A stretch of DNA of 64,000 nt from Didymella arachidicola (Eukaryota; Ascomycota; Dothideomycetes; Pleosporales; Didymellaceae), in the NCBI GenBank assembly GCA_016630955.3, contig CM049992.1:620001-684000 (forward strand), read 5' to 3'. Under the pieces are notes generated by a model that saw only the letters and a program-made list of their open reading frames with translations, was not told where the DNA came from and did no database searches. The stretch's first letter is position 1. Each line of letters begins with the position of its first letter. The position numbers and the translations under genes are program-made. Of the stretch, positions 34,889 through 47,035 are shown piece after piece.

Positions 34889-36360
34889 TGATGCGAACGG
34901 AGCTCGTAGTCGGAGGTATGTGCAACAAGTGAAGGGCAGGAGCTCTATGCTCGTTGTTCACTTGAGTTGCTGGTCATGGAAGTATTGACCTCGGCCTTCC
35001 CCGCATCACTCACCCCATCGCGTAAAACGCTCGGCCATGGTGGTCTTGTCAGCCTGCAATCAATAGATGTGAGATCCCTTGCTCCGAGAGGCAGATACCA
35101 GACAGGGTTGACGATGCTGCACCGCCGTGACGTGACGCGCGACTAGACCCACTTCTGGCCTCGCACGTGCCTCCTCTCAGACCTCAACTTCACCTTCCTC
35201 GTACTTCACCCATCAGATCTGCTGATTCGACTACGATCGCTGCCGATCGCTGCTCTGTTATCTAAGACTCGATATAAGGCCCCACTTGCTACCTGCCTCA
35301 TGGAAAGCCCGTCCCAGCGGGACGCTTCACTTGTCCCACCATGAAGGTTTGAATGGTCACCGTGAGCGGTTCGAGCAGGCACTCAGCGATCTTTGATACT
35401 CACAACACACAAGAGCTGTAGACTTGTAGTCAACAGAGGGCCTAACAATCTGCGAGAGGCGTCCTGTCAATCACTGAATACCTCCCGAAATCATACACGC
35501 TCGGGAATTTTGTGTGAGGCTCTTGAGTTCAGGCCTGGCTTTGCCAGCTAGGTATCAGAATCTCTTCCGTACGGTACACTGCGGAAGTAGTTTACTGTAA
35601 AAGAGTTCTCGTCGGTACGGCTTCTCGCCATCATCGGCCGAGCCATCGCCCTACGCGCCAAGACTACGTGTTCGATGCTGCGTGCGCATCAACCATGTAC
35701 CGAGTTGCCTGTCTCGATGGATTGCAAGAAATGGAGATGCATGCGTAAAGACTTTCGACAACAGCCGTCTACGTAGAAGGAACCTTGATCGTCCCATGTG
35801 CCCTACTGGCTGCCCGGAGACCTCCCTTCGCGAGAAACATAATGAGCCCAATGTCATTATAGCCTTCAAAGCTACAGGGAGCGTGATGAGAAGCCTTGCT
35901 GCATATGGTGCGCATCTACCTGCGACCTGTGTTGAGTCTGTTCTTGGAGGCCGACTGACAAAGTCTGGCACTGCAGCAAGCTTCCTTCACTGTCCACGGC
36001 GGCCGTCACATGCCTCACACCACTTCACAGCGGGACTTGCCGCCGCTGCGCCTTTTGAGCCGGTTTGAGAGACGTCATGCGTGAGCCCAGGGTCTGGTCT
36101 TGGCTACAATTGACTGTCTACAAAGTCGCGGTCACCTTGTTTCTCGGGCTTACAACACACACTCTTTTTTGATTGAAATTTGGGACTCAAAATTGTTGCT
36201 CCTTACCCAGGCTTTCGCTTTGGATTGTGTCCACTACCCATCTTCGCTTTTGTTAATCGTTAAGTACCATCACAGCTTGTCCGCCTACAGTTGCACCAGT
36301 GGCTTACGTGTCTGCTATCACTATTGAATAGTCGAATGGCAAGTGCGATACCTGACAATC
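34889..36360. other. 1.5-kb divergent intergenic region, no gene recognised
   Basis: Separates the starts of the VOC gene (minus) and the J-domain gene (plus). A 129-codon plus-strand frame at 35682-36068 has no recognisable features. No tRNA or transposon signature was seen. Confidence 0.45.
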
Positions 36361-37155
36361 ATGTCTAACCTCATGGAAGAGCTCTTTCTCAAGCTTGCTT
36401 GCGAGACGCCACTTCCGCGAAGCTGCATCGACCGCCGCACAACAGACACTCCCTCCACTAGGCCGTATACACGCGCTCAAGCAAGGGTCGAACAGCAATC
36501 CGCAACAATCCCGCTTCCGCAGCCCTCAAAATCGACCAGGAAGCGCAGTCGCAAACCCGAGTTTGGCATATTCGTTGATGCCGATGCGGCGAATGCGTCC
36601 TTCTACCCGTCTCCAAAGAAGTCCAAGCCGAACGAACGTCTTCCACTGAGCGTCAGGGCTGACTCCGCCAATTCCACCCCAGCTCCCTCTCCGCGCTACC
36701 CTGAGGTGCCATTTGCCTTCGTGCCTTCTGACCCGCTGTGGGAGAACCGCGAGAATTACGATCCACGTACATGCTACATGACGCCGCCTTCCACGCCTCG
36801 CAGCTTCTCGCCAGCCACATCACCATCGCCGCAAACGACTCCTGGTCAGCACTCTGCTCGCACGCCCCGGCCTCGTCAGACTCGGCGTACTCCATCTTCC
36901 AGGCAGCCTGTCCCACCAAGAAACATGACCCTGTACACGGCACTCGACATCAACACTTGGCAAGCGACCAAGCAGGAGATCCGAGCAGCGCACCACAGGT
37001 TCGCTCTCGAACACCATCCTGATAAGGTCGCTCCAGAACAGCGCGAGGAGGCTACGCACCTGATGCAAACTGCCAATGCCGCCGCAGAGGTTCTCCTGGA
37101 TAGCAAACGTCGCAAGGAGTACCACAAGGACGGTAAGCTTCCTTGGACGTCGTGA
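36361..37155 (+). CDS. J-domain (DnaJ-like) protein with long disordered N-terminus
   Basis: Single exon, 264 residues. Residues 1-185 are low complexity: Pro, Ser, Thr and Arg rich, with SP/TP sites and basic stretches (KRSRK, SPKKSKP) suggesting nuclear localisation. The C-terminal 75 residues are a J-domain starting TLYTALDINTWQATKQEI, with the invariant HPD in FALEHHPDKVAPEQ and a final helix DSKRRKEYHKDG. The HPD motif would stimulate an Hsp70 ATPase. No G/F region, zinc finger or client-binding domain is present, so this is a class C J-protein. The preceding in-frame codons start with GTG, so ATG at 36361 is preferred. Confidence 0.88.
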   Translation: MSNLMEELFLKLACETPLPRSCIDRRTTDTPSTRPYTRAQARVEQQSATIPLPQPSKSTRKRSRKPEFGIFVDADAANASFYPSPKKSKPNERLPLSVRADSANSTPAPSPRYPEVPFAFVPSDPLWENRENYDPRTCYMTPPSTPRSFSPATSPSPQTTPGQHSARTPRPRQTRRTPSSRQPVPPRNMTLYTALDINTWQATKQEIRAAHHRFALEHHPDKVAPEQREEATHLMQTANAAAEVLLDSKRRKEYHKDGKLPWTS

Positions 37156-39058
37156 GCTTGGTGCTTGTGGTTGGACGACGGTACGCTGCCCTGATCTTGC
37201 TTGTCATACGCTAATTGACGCCGGTTGAAGTTTAGACTGGCGAAAAGTATTGCTCCAAAACTTCTCAGATCTTGTTACATTATTGGAGGAACTGATTCCA
37301 ACGTTACTTGGACTTGCACCGCACCATGACTGGCGTGGGGATCTACTCTTGAGGAGCGTTGGTATGATAAAGGTGGACAGAATTCTAGGAAAACATGTTT
37401 GTTTAGTTTAGCTGGGAATCGAGCACTTTCATGCCTGACTGGCCTTGCTTGCCTTCATCATGTGTCTGTGTGTTCAATGCACGATTGTTCATGTATTCGC
37501 AGCATTGACGGAACCATTCAGCGTTTATTTCTCCATACATTGATTATGCATAAGGGTTCCTGCTGGCTACAAAAATGTGGCACCGTGATCGGCCTGTTGG
37601 AGGGATTCTTCTAACTTTATCAACTGGTGTCAATGTCTGGCAGCGTGGCCCTTTTCGCTTGACGGACCAAGCCGAGTGGGGTCGGTATCTAATTGTACTT
37701 CATCTAGGCTGCATCTGAGTCCCTCAACGAGGCGCCGTTCATACTTGGGTGCGTTATGGGTATCAGCCAACAGATCAGAGAGATCGTCGTGTAGGAAGCA
37801 GACTGCTGCAAGCTCGAGCTTGAGTGCTCGAGTCCCTCAGTCTGACGCACATGAATGTGAACATTGCGCGCGGGCTGTTTCACCATGCTCCTGAAACCTT
37901 TGCGAGTTCGTGTCACAGCCTTAGGTTGCCAGTGCTCCATTCAAGAGCAAAGACAAGATCCTGTATCCGCTGGAGTAGCTCATCGTTCTGACCTGTCACA
38001 TGCAAAACCTCTTGTTGTTTTCCCGCAGAACCTGATTGAGCGACACGGAGCTGGTAAATCTCGGCATTTACTTCTTTGAGCATTGGGCAGTACGTCCCTG
38101 TGAAAGTGCATTAAGACATGCTTGGACATTCAACGCCTGATGCTAGAGCCTCTAAATCACATGTGAGAAGCAGAGGTATAGACGAAAGCATGGCATTGGT
38201 CAAGTACATACAGGAGTACGTATGCTTTTGGAGGAACCATCGAAGTGATGGAGTGGGTGTTGAGTGATGTGTGTAATGAGCGAAAAAGCGAGTTTTTAAA
38301 GGCAGTGCCAGGACCACGCTGGCAAATTGCGAACTCACGGTGAAGCTGCCTTCACCTAATAGTCATAGCACTATGACGTATTGAGTAAGCCGGCTATGAG
38401 TAGAATTCCGCTGTAGCTAACAGGAAGTCTATCCACCGTCAAACAAAGTGCTGATAGACACTGACTACCTCCCCTTTCACCGACATCGGTGCGATGCGTG
38501 TGTTGACCATTTGTCTGCCAATGCACGGTCAATCTCGCGAATGTAGTTGGAGTCATCACCCAGTCGATTGGTCATTGTGTTTTAAGTACGGTAGAGAGCA
38601 TTGGAAGTACACCTGTGAAGTCGACAGCCACCGATGTCTGACACGTGTGCGACCTTGAGACAGGTGTTTCTCACAACGAGCAGCAGCAGCGGATAGACGT
38701 CTTGAACCGGAAGCGCAGAGCGAGATACTATCATAACAGAATGAGTTAACAGCCTCCTCTCCTAAGAAAGAAAGCTGGACTTGATCAGAAACCCTGATGA
38801 ATGTACTCGGGCGTCCGGGTAATATCTTGCCCGAGACGGAAGATCTCAGTGACGATCTTCACGCCCGCTCCCAAAGAGGCAGCCGTTGTATATGCATCCC
38901 CGCACATCATTCCAGCACACCCAACAGCGTGGTGCGCCCGGCCGCCCATTGACCCACGACATGGCGAACGCGTTACTGGTTGTCATTACGCAAACTATAA
39001 GAATACAAGTACGATAGTACAACCCCGCAAAGCTTCTGGGCTGGTTACTGATATTGCG
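37156..39058. other. 1.9-kb intergenic region, no gene recognised
   Basis: Holds the 3' flank of the J-domain gene and the promoter of the fucosidase gene. Frames here are under 80 codons, except the fucosidase frame, which stays open upstream of its chosen start. No motif identified. Confidence 0.5.
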
Positions 39059-41541
39059 ATGGCTACAGAGTCCTGGAGGCCAGCATGGTTGCCAATACTC
39101 TCGCTCCTACCGCTTGGAAGCGCCAAATCGCTTTGGTCCACGATTCCAGCAAACAGTAGCGACATCATCCGCACCGCGTACCCGCTCGGTAACGGACGAC
39201 TTGGCGCTCTGCTCCATGGGGGTCCCTTCTCCGAAGTCCTGACGCTCAACGTCGACTCCCTCTGGTCCGGTGGCCCCTTCAATGTACTCAACTACACCGG
39301 CGGAAACCCCACCTACTCCGTCGCAGGAAACCTGACTGGGATAAGGGACTGGATCTTCACGAACGGGACCGGGAACGTGACGGAGCTGCTAGGCGATGAT
39401 CGATTCTACGGGAGCTACCGTGTTCTGGGGAACCTCAGCATCACATTCCCAAGTCTGGCGGGGGGCAACGCAAGCGTGACGGAGTACAAGAGAAGCCTAG
39501 ATCTGGCAGAAGGCGTGCATAGGATTCACTTCTCAGCAGCTGGCCGGGACATCGAAACGAGCGCGTTCTGCTCTTTTCCAGACCAGGTGTGCGTGTACGC
39601 AATCCAGTCGTCCAAAGGTCTGCCAGCGTTGGAAGTGCGTCTCGACAACGAGCTTGTAGAGCCAGAGCTGCAGGAAGTTACTTGCGTTGACAGGCGAAGC
39701 TATGGAAACGAGACGGCCCATGTGCGCCTGCGGGGCGTGACGCAGCTTGGTCCGCCGGAGGGGATGCGGTACGATTCAATTGCGCGCATCGGCTCTGGTT
39801 CCCACGTTGAGACAAGCTGCAGTAATGGTACACTCAGTATCAGACCAGGTAACGGCACGACTAGTGTCGCTATCGTGGTAGGAGCGGGTACGAACTACGA
39901 CGCGAAGAAAGGCACAGCCGAATTTGGCTACGCTTTCAAAGGTGAGGATCCTGGACCAGCAGTCGAAGCTACCACACAAGCCGCCGCCGCCAGGTCCCTC
40001 AGTGCGCTGAGAAAAGCGCACGTCGAGGACTTCACATCTTTGACTGGCCGCTTCTCGCTATCGCTCCCTGATCCTCTCAATTCCACCGGCACACCGACAT
40101 CCGAGCTGATTGCGCGCTACAACTCTAACGTCACCGCCGGCGACCCTTTCCTCGAAAACCTCCTCTTCGAATACACGAACTACCTCTTCATCTCTGCCTC
40201 TCGTCCAGGCTCGCTACCACCAAATCTGCAAGGACGATGGAGCGAAGGTCTCGGGGCTGCGTGGTCGGCCGACTACCACGCCAACATCAATCTACAGATG
40301 AATCATGTAAGTGTTTCCAACGTCCCTGGAAGTAAGAAGAAGTTTTATGGCTAACATATTGATAGTGGACCCCTGATCAAGCAGGTCTGACAAACTTGCA
40401 GTCTCCACTATGGGAGTACATGAACGATACCTGGGTGCCTCGAGGCCAAGAGACTGCAAAGCTACTATATGACGCACCAGGCTGGGTCGTACACAACGAG
40501 ATGAACATCTTTGGGCACACGGGAATGAAGAGCGGGGAGTCATGGGCGAATTATCCAGCTGCCGCGGCCTGGATGATGCAACATGTGTTTGACCACTGGG
40601 ACTACTCGCAGGATGAGCAGTGGCTGCAGGCGAAAGGCTATCCACTATTGAAAGGCGTTGCTGTGTTTTGGCTGAGCCAGTTACAAACCGACGGATTCTC
40701 CAAGGACGGATCGCTGGTCGTAAATCCGTGTAGTAGCCCAGAGCATGGCCCGACAACGTTCGGCTGCGCGCACTACCAGCAGCTCGTCCACCAGGTCTTC
40801 GAAGGCGTTCTCTCAGTGGAGTCTGCGGCAGGCGAGACGGATACAGACTTCGTTAAGAATGTGACCAGCTCGCTCTTCCGGCTCGACAAGGGCTTCCACG
40901 TTGGCGAATGGGGCCAAATCAAGGAATGGAAGCTTCCCGACTCTTTCGGCTACGAGTTCGTCAACGATACACACCGCCATCTCTCCGAGCTCGTGGGCTG
41001 GCACCCTGGCTACAGTCTCTCTTCGTTCCAAGGTGGCTACAGCAACATCACAATTCAAGAAGCCGTCATTCGAAAGTTGTACAGCCGCGGCGAGGGCAAT
41101 GGCCCAGATGCGAATGCGGGGTGGGAGAAGGTCTGGCGGTCGGCGTGCTGGGCGCGCCTTAACAACACCGAAAGAGCACACTTCGAGCTGCGCTATGCGA
41201 TCGATGAGAACTTTGTCGACAACGGTTTCTCGATGTACTCGGGAACCAACACGCCCTTTCAGATTGATGCTAACTACGGCATTGGAGGGGCTGTTCTGAG
41301 CATGCTTATTGCCGACTTGCCGAAGGCGTCAGGTGATAAAAGTATACGGACAGTGATCCTTGGTCCAGCGATCCCAGCAGCCTGGGCTGGTGGGAAGGTC
41401 AAAGGCCTAGTATTGAGGGGCGGCGGCTCAGTCGACTTCGAATGGGATAATGACGGCCTGGTAATGAAGGCAGAAGTCAAGGGCAGGAATGCCGCACTGC
41501 GCATTGTCAACAAGAACGACGAAGTACTTGTAGAGAGCTGA
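39059..41541 (+). CDS. Secreted glycoside hydrolase family 95 (alpha-L-fucosidase type)
   Basis: Hydrolyses alpha-1,2-linked fucose, or galactose in some members, on plant xyloglucan or glycoproteins. Exons 39059-40306 and 40366-41541 give 807 residues. A signal peptide covers about residues 1-22 (ending LPLGSA). The N-terminal beta domain follows (TAYPLGNGRLGA; LTLNVDSLWSGGPFN). The (alpha/alpha)6 barrel contains DYHANINLQMNHW, split by the intron, then HNEMNIFGHT, the SPEH segment where GH95 has its catalytic Glu, HRHLSELVGWHPG, and QIDANYGIGGA holding the catalytic-base-type Asp. Many N-glycosylation sequons support secretion. The frame is open 86 codons further upstream, but only the ATG at 39059 gives a signal peptide. 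It converges with the next gene with 32 bp between stop codons. Confidence 0.92.
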
Positions 41542-41573
41542 CTTCGCTCTTCAAGGATAGGCATCTAGCTGAA

Positions 41574-44243
41574 TCAATACGGCTCCCCACGCTCCAGGTC
41601 TGGTTCGTTGCTGATGCCCAGTGCATCTCGATTTGGCTGAGGCAGATCAGGACCTGACCCGGAATTGGCACGCCTGTAGCTTTGACGCGGCTGTGCCCCG
41701 AGTCCTTGCCATGTACCAAACATGCTATATTCGCCAGGGATAGGAACAAGGGTAGCAGCACCCTCTCTGCTTCTACGGCGTTCGTCGCTCGAGGATGAGT
41801 CTCGACCATGATGAGCTTCTGATGGCTGCCGAAGGAGGGGAGAGCCTGAGTCGCCGCTGTTCTGCGTTTCATAGGACGGTCGAGCTGGTGACTGAAGGAA
41901 CGAATTGCTATCGACACGCTGATGATTGGCAGGTACTGTGTCGGGGAAAGTTGAGATGGCAAGCGCAGGTGTATCTTGAACTCGCGTATCTTGCACGTGT
42001 GGGACGTACAGCGGCTGCGAGTCAAAGTCGGTCAGACGAATGTCGATAGACGTCAGAATCCCAGGCGCGACTGTCGAGGGCTGTGCAGTGGGCGGCGCGG
42101 TGGATTTGCGTCTAGATCTTCCTTCCCAACGCAGAGTTTGCTGCTGTGCGTTGATGAGACCTGCTTTGTAAGCCAAGTTTTCAAGTCGGTCCAGAGTGTA
42201 TTTTGTGACGAAACGCGCAAGTTGTCGGGGCATGTACGTATAAAGACGATAGGTCCTGGTCAAGCGTAACCCCTTCATGGCGTCGGTGTAGTCTTCGGTT
42301 GACAAGAAAGACTGCTGGCACCACTCCACTGTGACGTAGAACATCGAAAATGCCATGACGGTGCCTGTCAGAGCCGCACCGGTCGTCCAATAATATATGA
42401 CCCAGTGAGTCTTCACCGTAGTCTGCACGTCAAAGTCAAGGTAACCACCGCCGCCGCCCCAAGTACTGGTAACACAGCTGCACGTCTTGTACCAACCAAA
42501 CGTTTGCGATAGGACAATATAGACGAGCCAAATTGTGTTGATTACCTCAGCGGGTCTAAAGAAGAGGAGTTCCCATCCTCTTTGTATGCGCCGACGTGCA
42601 GCAATACTGTCCAGTGATGTTGTGGTGCCCGTCGTCGGCGCGGGCTGTACTCCACGGGATCCTGATGGCATGTTTCGTTGAAGCCGCCTACTCGCAAGGC
42701 TGCAAATGCGATCAAAAAAGATAATGAACGGCTCTTTGAAGTCCTCCCAACGTTGGCTCATACCTCCAGCCCAATTCGTTAGAGTCGCGTTGCTGTTGAA
42801 TCGCTCCCTAGTCCCCGCCCCGATTGTCCATTCCACTTGTTGAGGTGAGAGCCAAAGCCACACCGCCATCTCCATAATCAACAGCCCAAGGGAGATCGTG
42901 AAGAAGACAGTATAGCCACCACTACGGCATCCCAAGCCTACAGTGGGCGTAAAGTAGCTGAGAACAAAGGCTCCTCCGCAACTTGCTGCCACGATGGCGA
43001 TAGCACTTGAGACCTGCCAGAACTCGCGTACATCGAACCAGACCAGTCCTTCATCGTTGCTGGGTCCAGTGACCAAACTCGTACGAGCTTCGGCCTCGTT
43101 GGCAAGCCAATTTCGCCCCTTGTCAGCGATGTAGCAGTTTTCGATGTCTGACAAAATAGCATGAGCTGCACCGTAGTGCCAGCGCACGCGCCCTTGGCCG
43201 GCGAAGTCTTTGAAAAAATGCTCCGTTTGGCGTCCCGTTGAGATCTTTGCGATGCTTTCGATCTTGTTCTCCAGATTCTGATTCAGCTGAGGACCGAATG
43301 AGCTGATGAAGTCGTCGCGATTTTTGTCGTCAGTGAGTGCGTGGCGCACGTGGTCGACAAGTGTATTCAACTTGATGCGGATGGCTTCGGCAGCTATTGG
43401 GTTGCGGTCGACGATTGAGCCCATGATCAAGATAGGAAACCACGCCAGTAAACACCCCAATGCCAGATCGTGCGCAGTCGTGTTCTCGCCGAGGTCTCCG
43501 AAGGCAGCCTGAATAGAAAGAGCGAAGGCGAAGAGAAACCACATGATGGAAATGAAGACTGCAAATTTGTCAGTATCACCACCCATTTTTAGGATCTGGG
43601 ACCGCGAGGACAAACCTGGGACGGCGCCGCGTCTCCTCATCTGGCGTAGCTCATTAGCCAGAATACGTCGGACCTTACGCAGAGGCATTGTGGTATCGGT
43701 CAGTCGAAGGTCTCTGCTGAACAAGACGATGCGTAACAGCCCTTCAGCTTCCTTGGAGCTGGAGACGACTTCATCCTTGAGGGTGTATTGGTTCATGGCC
43801 AGTAGGAGGTACATGGAGTCCCTCATGCTGCCGAAATCGGTCTTGAGGTCTGGTGTTCGGTCGTACTCCACCGCCATATCAACTATAACAGCTGCTTTTG
43901 CTGATACCTTGATATTCCAAAGTACGTAGGAGAGCGACGCGATGGGTGACCCGCACCATCGTGCGATTGCGAGCAGTGTTCGTTTGGTTGCATTGCTCTC
44001 GAACGGTGCCTGGAGCAAGGTGCCAACAACCGGAAGTAGCCAAGTGGTGATGGTCTGCGATGCATCTTTCCAAGGGTAGTAGTCTGCACCGTGACCGCAG
44101 ACGTCGTAGCATCCTGCCAGTGAGATTTGTGTGGTGCGGTTGGGCTCGATCATTACAACCGGGCCTGTCCAGCCCCACAAGTCTTGGAGTGTGGTGTTGC
44201 TCTTGTATCGAGCAGCACATTCTGTGAAGTTAACCTTGCCCAT
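41574..44243 (-). CDS. 889-residue fungal multipass membrane protein, function unknown
   Basis: Single exon. The extracellular-like N-terminus has paired Cys (GCYDVCGHG) and N-glycosylation sites, then the stretch TITTWLLPVVGTLLQAPFES that I recall from a broad fungal family of unknown function. About seven hydrophobic helices are visible: one near residue 65, two around 225-275, two around 405-465 and two in the region 575-660 (INTIWLVYIVLSQ; IYYWTTGAALTGTVMAF). The last 170 residues are hydrophilic, Ser/Pro/Arg-rich and probably disordered and cytosolic. No transporter, kinase or channel motif is seen. It converges with the GH95 gene, so the two 3' UTRs probably overlap. Confidence 0.75.
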   Translation of the reverse strand: MGKVNFTECAARYKSNTTLQDLWGWTGPVVMIEPNRTTQISLAGCYDVCGHGADYYPWKDASQTITTWLLPVVGTLLQAPFESNATKRTLLAIARWCGSPIASLSYVLWNIKVSAKAAVIVDMAVEYDRTPDLKTDFGSMRDSMYLLLAMNQYTLKDEVVSSSKEAEGLLRIVLFSRDLRLTDTTMPLRKVRRILANELRQMRRRGAVPGLSSRSQILKMGGDTDKFAVFISIMWFLFAFALSIQAAFGDLGENTTAHDLALGCLLAWFPILIMGSIVDRNPIAAEAIRIKLNTLVDHVRHALTDDKNRDDFISSFGPQLNQNLENKIESIAKISTGRQTEHFFKDFAGQGRVRWHYGAAHAILSDIENCYIADKGRNWLANEAEARTSLVTGPSNDEGLVWFDVREFWQVSSAIAIVAASCGGAFVLSYFTPTVGLGCRSGGYTVFFTISLGLLIMEMAVWLWLSPQQVEWTIGAGTRERFNSNATLTNWAGGMSQRWEDFKEPFIIFFDRICSLASRRLQRNMPSGSRGVQPAPTTGTTTSLDSIAARRRIQRGWELLFFRPAEVINTIWLVYIVLSQTFGWYKTCSCVTSTWGGGGGYLDFDVQTTVKTHWVIYYWTTGAALTGTVMAFSMFYVTVEWCQQSFLSTEDYTDAMKGLRLTRTYRLYTYMPRQLARFVTKYTLDRLENLAYKAGLINAQQQTLRWEGRSRRKSTAPPTAQPSTVAPGILTSIDIRLTDFDSQPLYVPHVQDTRVQDTPALAISTFPDTVPANHQRVDSNSFLQSPARPSYETQNSGDSGSPLLRQPSEAHHGRDSSSSDERRRSREGAATLVPIPGEYSMFGTWQGLGAQPRQSYRRANSGSGPDLPQPNRDALGISNEPDLERGEPY

Positions 44244-45234
44244 AGCAACGCGACTGCTACAATACGACAGAAATTCGCGACGACCGTAGCGCAGGTGTAG
44301 GTTGATCAGTGATCAGCGTGGGGCCGCACCGGCTTTAGGGTACGAGCAAGCCACAATAGAGGCGCAGGAGCTCGCATGACAGCCATTATCAGCAGGCAGC
44401 CATGCCGAATAGTAATGCTCGATCGTCGTGAGGCTTCGCGTGGTGACCCAATGCAGCTGTTCAGCCTCATACGCGATCAGTCCGGCGCGGTCGAGGCCGC
44501 GGGACCGTTCAAGCGTAAGCCGTTGTACAACAACAGTTGCCTGTTCTGTTCACCGGTACGTTCGAAGGAATGTCTGATGCTGCCATTCATATCCGTCGCC
44601 TACGAGAACTGCATTGGTCATTGTATAGGTTGTCGCCCATGAAGGGCGCTTGGACGAATCGCGGTCTTGGGTAGCAGACTGACCGCCACAAAGAATTCCT
44701 TGTAGCCTTCAGAGGTATGATCAGATTACCAGACTCTCGCAGATATTTCTCGACTGTCTCCTGAACGTTTAGGGAGTCACATCCTTAGTTGCCGTGGCTG
44801 TGACTGCAGAATTGCGCTCAACGCTTCTCGCGTTGCGCGACGCTTCTCGCGTTGGCATGTCGTCCTTCATGACTGACATGCACACAGGCCAGATCTGCGG
44901 TGCAGCGAATAGGCACCGGTGTCTCGAAACGCACTGGACGCGGCCGACCATGTAACTCGGCAAAGATGACGGGCGCAAGTCTCGTGAGGTGAGTGGTGGA
45001 AAGATGACAGATCAGCGACGCGCAAGGCAATAGCCTTATCGAAGTTCTCGGCGTAAATATATTGGGTGGCAGGTGCCACCATCAACGCGACATGCAAAAC
45101 GGCAGTGGCACACGCGGTCGACAGAATAGCCCGCACTTGCAAAAAGTGGCCCTTTCCTACACCTAAAGCTACACGATTATATAAATAATAATATTTTCAA
45201 GGAGGCAGATTTATAGGGAATCTCTAACTTAATA
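44244..45234. other. Boundary region between core genes and repeat-rich compartment
   Basis: Promoter of the membrane-protein gene at the left; nothing recognisable in the remainder. A 14-bp unit cgcttctcgcgttg is repeated at 44821-44834 and 44840-44853. The last 100 bp before the transposon are A/T-rich. Confidence 0.45.
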
Positions 45235-45299
45235 ACGTACATCACAGGCGAGCGGACCACACGGGCGAGCGGACCACTTTTGCCAAGACCCCACCAAAA
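45235..45299 (+). repeat. Left terminal inverted repeat of Fot1-like element 1
   Basis: 65 bp beginning acgtacatcacaggcgagc. It is the reverse complement of 47036-47100 with no mismatch seen. Confidence 0.95.
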
Positions 45300-45363
45300 T
45301 CAACCCCGTTATGGCCCTAAACACCACCAATTGGCGCTGCATAAGGCAAAACAAGCTGTAATA

Positions 45364-47019
45364 TTACTTAGGGACCTCTTCTACTCCATTCTTGCGCGTT
45401 CGCGCGTTGTGCCTACCCTCTCCGCACCTTCCACAGCGTCGTTGGGATAGTTCACCTCCTTCAGCACGCACCTGCGTCTTCCTCTTCTTTCCATCACTAC
45501 GCGCGCCAAACTCTGATAGAGCAGTCCGCTGCTGGCCCTCTTCAACCGTGAGGCTCCCCTCTGTCTGGATATGCCTTCTTTTGCGCAATTTACGTTCTGT
45601 AGCAGCTACTAGAGCTGCGTGAAGCGCAGCGTTCTCCTGTTGTGCTAAAGCCAGCTTGTGCGCAACTATTGCTGCCCCCTTTAACACCTTCTTAAACGCT
45701 TTAACTATAGAGGTAGGTAAGCTGTCTACGTGCCTCTAAATCCTCTTCTTTACAAGCGTTGATTGCGACCTAAACTCTAGGGTATTGCTTAGGGTTTGCA
45801 ACTGCCAGAGCGGGCTGTTTTGGGGGAGTGGTGGCGATGGGGTGCGCAGCTTCACATTTAGGGTCGATATAACGCGATCTGGGGCAAACGGAGCCAATCC
45901 GGCCCCTCAGAACCCTCCTTAAATGTTGCTAGGGGTAATAGCTTTGTTATAAGCCGCTATAAAGCATAAGAGGAACTCCTGCTTTGTAATGTGGTTGAGC
46001 CAGTTGCGCATAAGCTGATTGACCTCGTCCCCATACGCCTTCTTCAGAGGGCCAAAACAAGCCACATCAAGTGGCTGCAGGAGGTGCGATGAGTGTGGAG
46101 GCATGCATAGACCTATAATATTGTGATCCTTGCAGTATTCCTTGAATTCCTTGGAGTTGTGGCTCTCGTGGCCGTCGATAACCAGCAGTCGGTGGGTACT
46201 AACAGTACGCGTCTTTGTATGCCTGTCAAAGTGCTTCAACCAGTCAAAACCAAGCTTATTAGTAGTCCAGCCGTTCTTAGAGACAGCAACAATCCAATCC
46301 TGGGGCAGGTCATCGTCTTTGTACCAGTTAGACTGGTGGCGGCGGGCTTTGAAGATGATGTAGGGCGGGATTGCCCACCCTGTGGCATTGATGCCCTGGA
46401 TGACTGTTACCCACTCGCGATTGCCTGGCTGGACTGCCTTTGCCCGTCCACGGTTCTCTGAAGCTGTAACGACTGCTCCGGAACTTATCTGGCCCATCAT
46501 GAAGCCTGTCTCATCGAAGTTGTACGTGTCGTTGTCCTAGATGCCATACTTGGCTTTGGTATTGGCTACAAGGTCAAACCAGCCCTGTATAACCTCAGGA
46601 TCCTCACAGAGGGCTCGCTTGTAGTCATACTTGCGATTAAACACCACTTTGAGCTCCTCCTGACGCAAAACCCACGTGCTGGCCCAGTTTGAGCCAACAG
46701 GGGCCAAACCGCGCTCTTTTCGCAGAGAACTGGCGATATCAGTCACATCTGCAAGCCGGGGAGGCCGTCCTTGGTTAGACAGCTCAAGTATATGCGTAAC
46801 AATCACCTGGTCCTCAGTATTGGTCAGATTCCGTGAGTTGGCCATGGTATTGACGCGTGAAGGTCGTCCAGCGCGTCGTTGGTGTAGTGTAGTTCGAGAG
46901 ACGCTGTAGATATCTGCAGCGCGTCGCTCTAAGAGGTTTGGGTCTTGTTTAAGAGCTTAGAGCGCAAGCTGTATCTAACGCTCTTTTAATGCGTTAAACT
47001 GTGCTTGTTGGGGTGACAT
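45364..47019 (-). pseudogene. Fot1/pogo-like transposase, inactivated by six in-frame stops
   Basis: A single reading frame of 552 codons is continuous without frameshift from ATG at 47019 to 45364, the right size for Fot1-type transposases. Six stops interrupt it: 46975-46977 (TAG), 46957-46959 (TAA), 46537-46539 (TAG), 45919-45921 (TAA), 45907-45909 (TGA) and 45736-45738 (TAG). Still visible are the N-terminal psq/CENP-B-like helix-turn-helix region (RRAADIYSVSRTTLHQR) and the catalytic-core segments FDETGFMMG, VIDGHESHNSKEF and LLQPLDVACFGPLK. A Cys/His-rich C-terminus (CGRCGEGRH) resembles a zinc knuckle. Each stop can be explained by a single C-to-T change, as expected from RIP. Confidence 0.92.
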
Positions 47020-47035
47020 TGGTGTGAAGGGGTGG

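Noticed and set aside
35280..35345. Short hairpin (cgtcccagcgggacg) considered as an RNA gene
   Set aside because: The stem is only about 6 bp, and no tRNA boxes or other RNA signature surrounds it.
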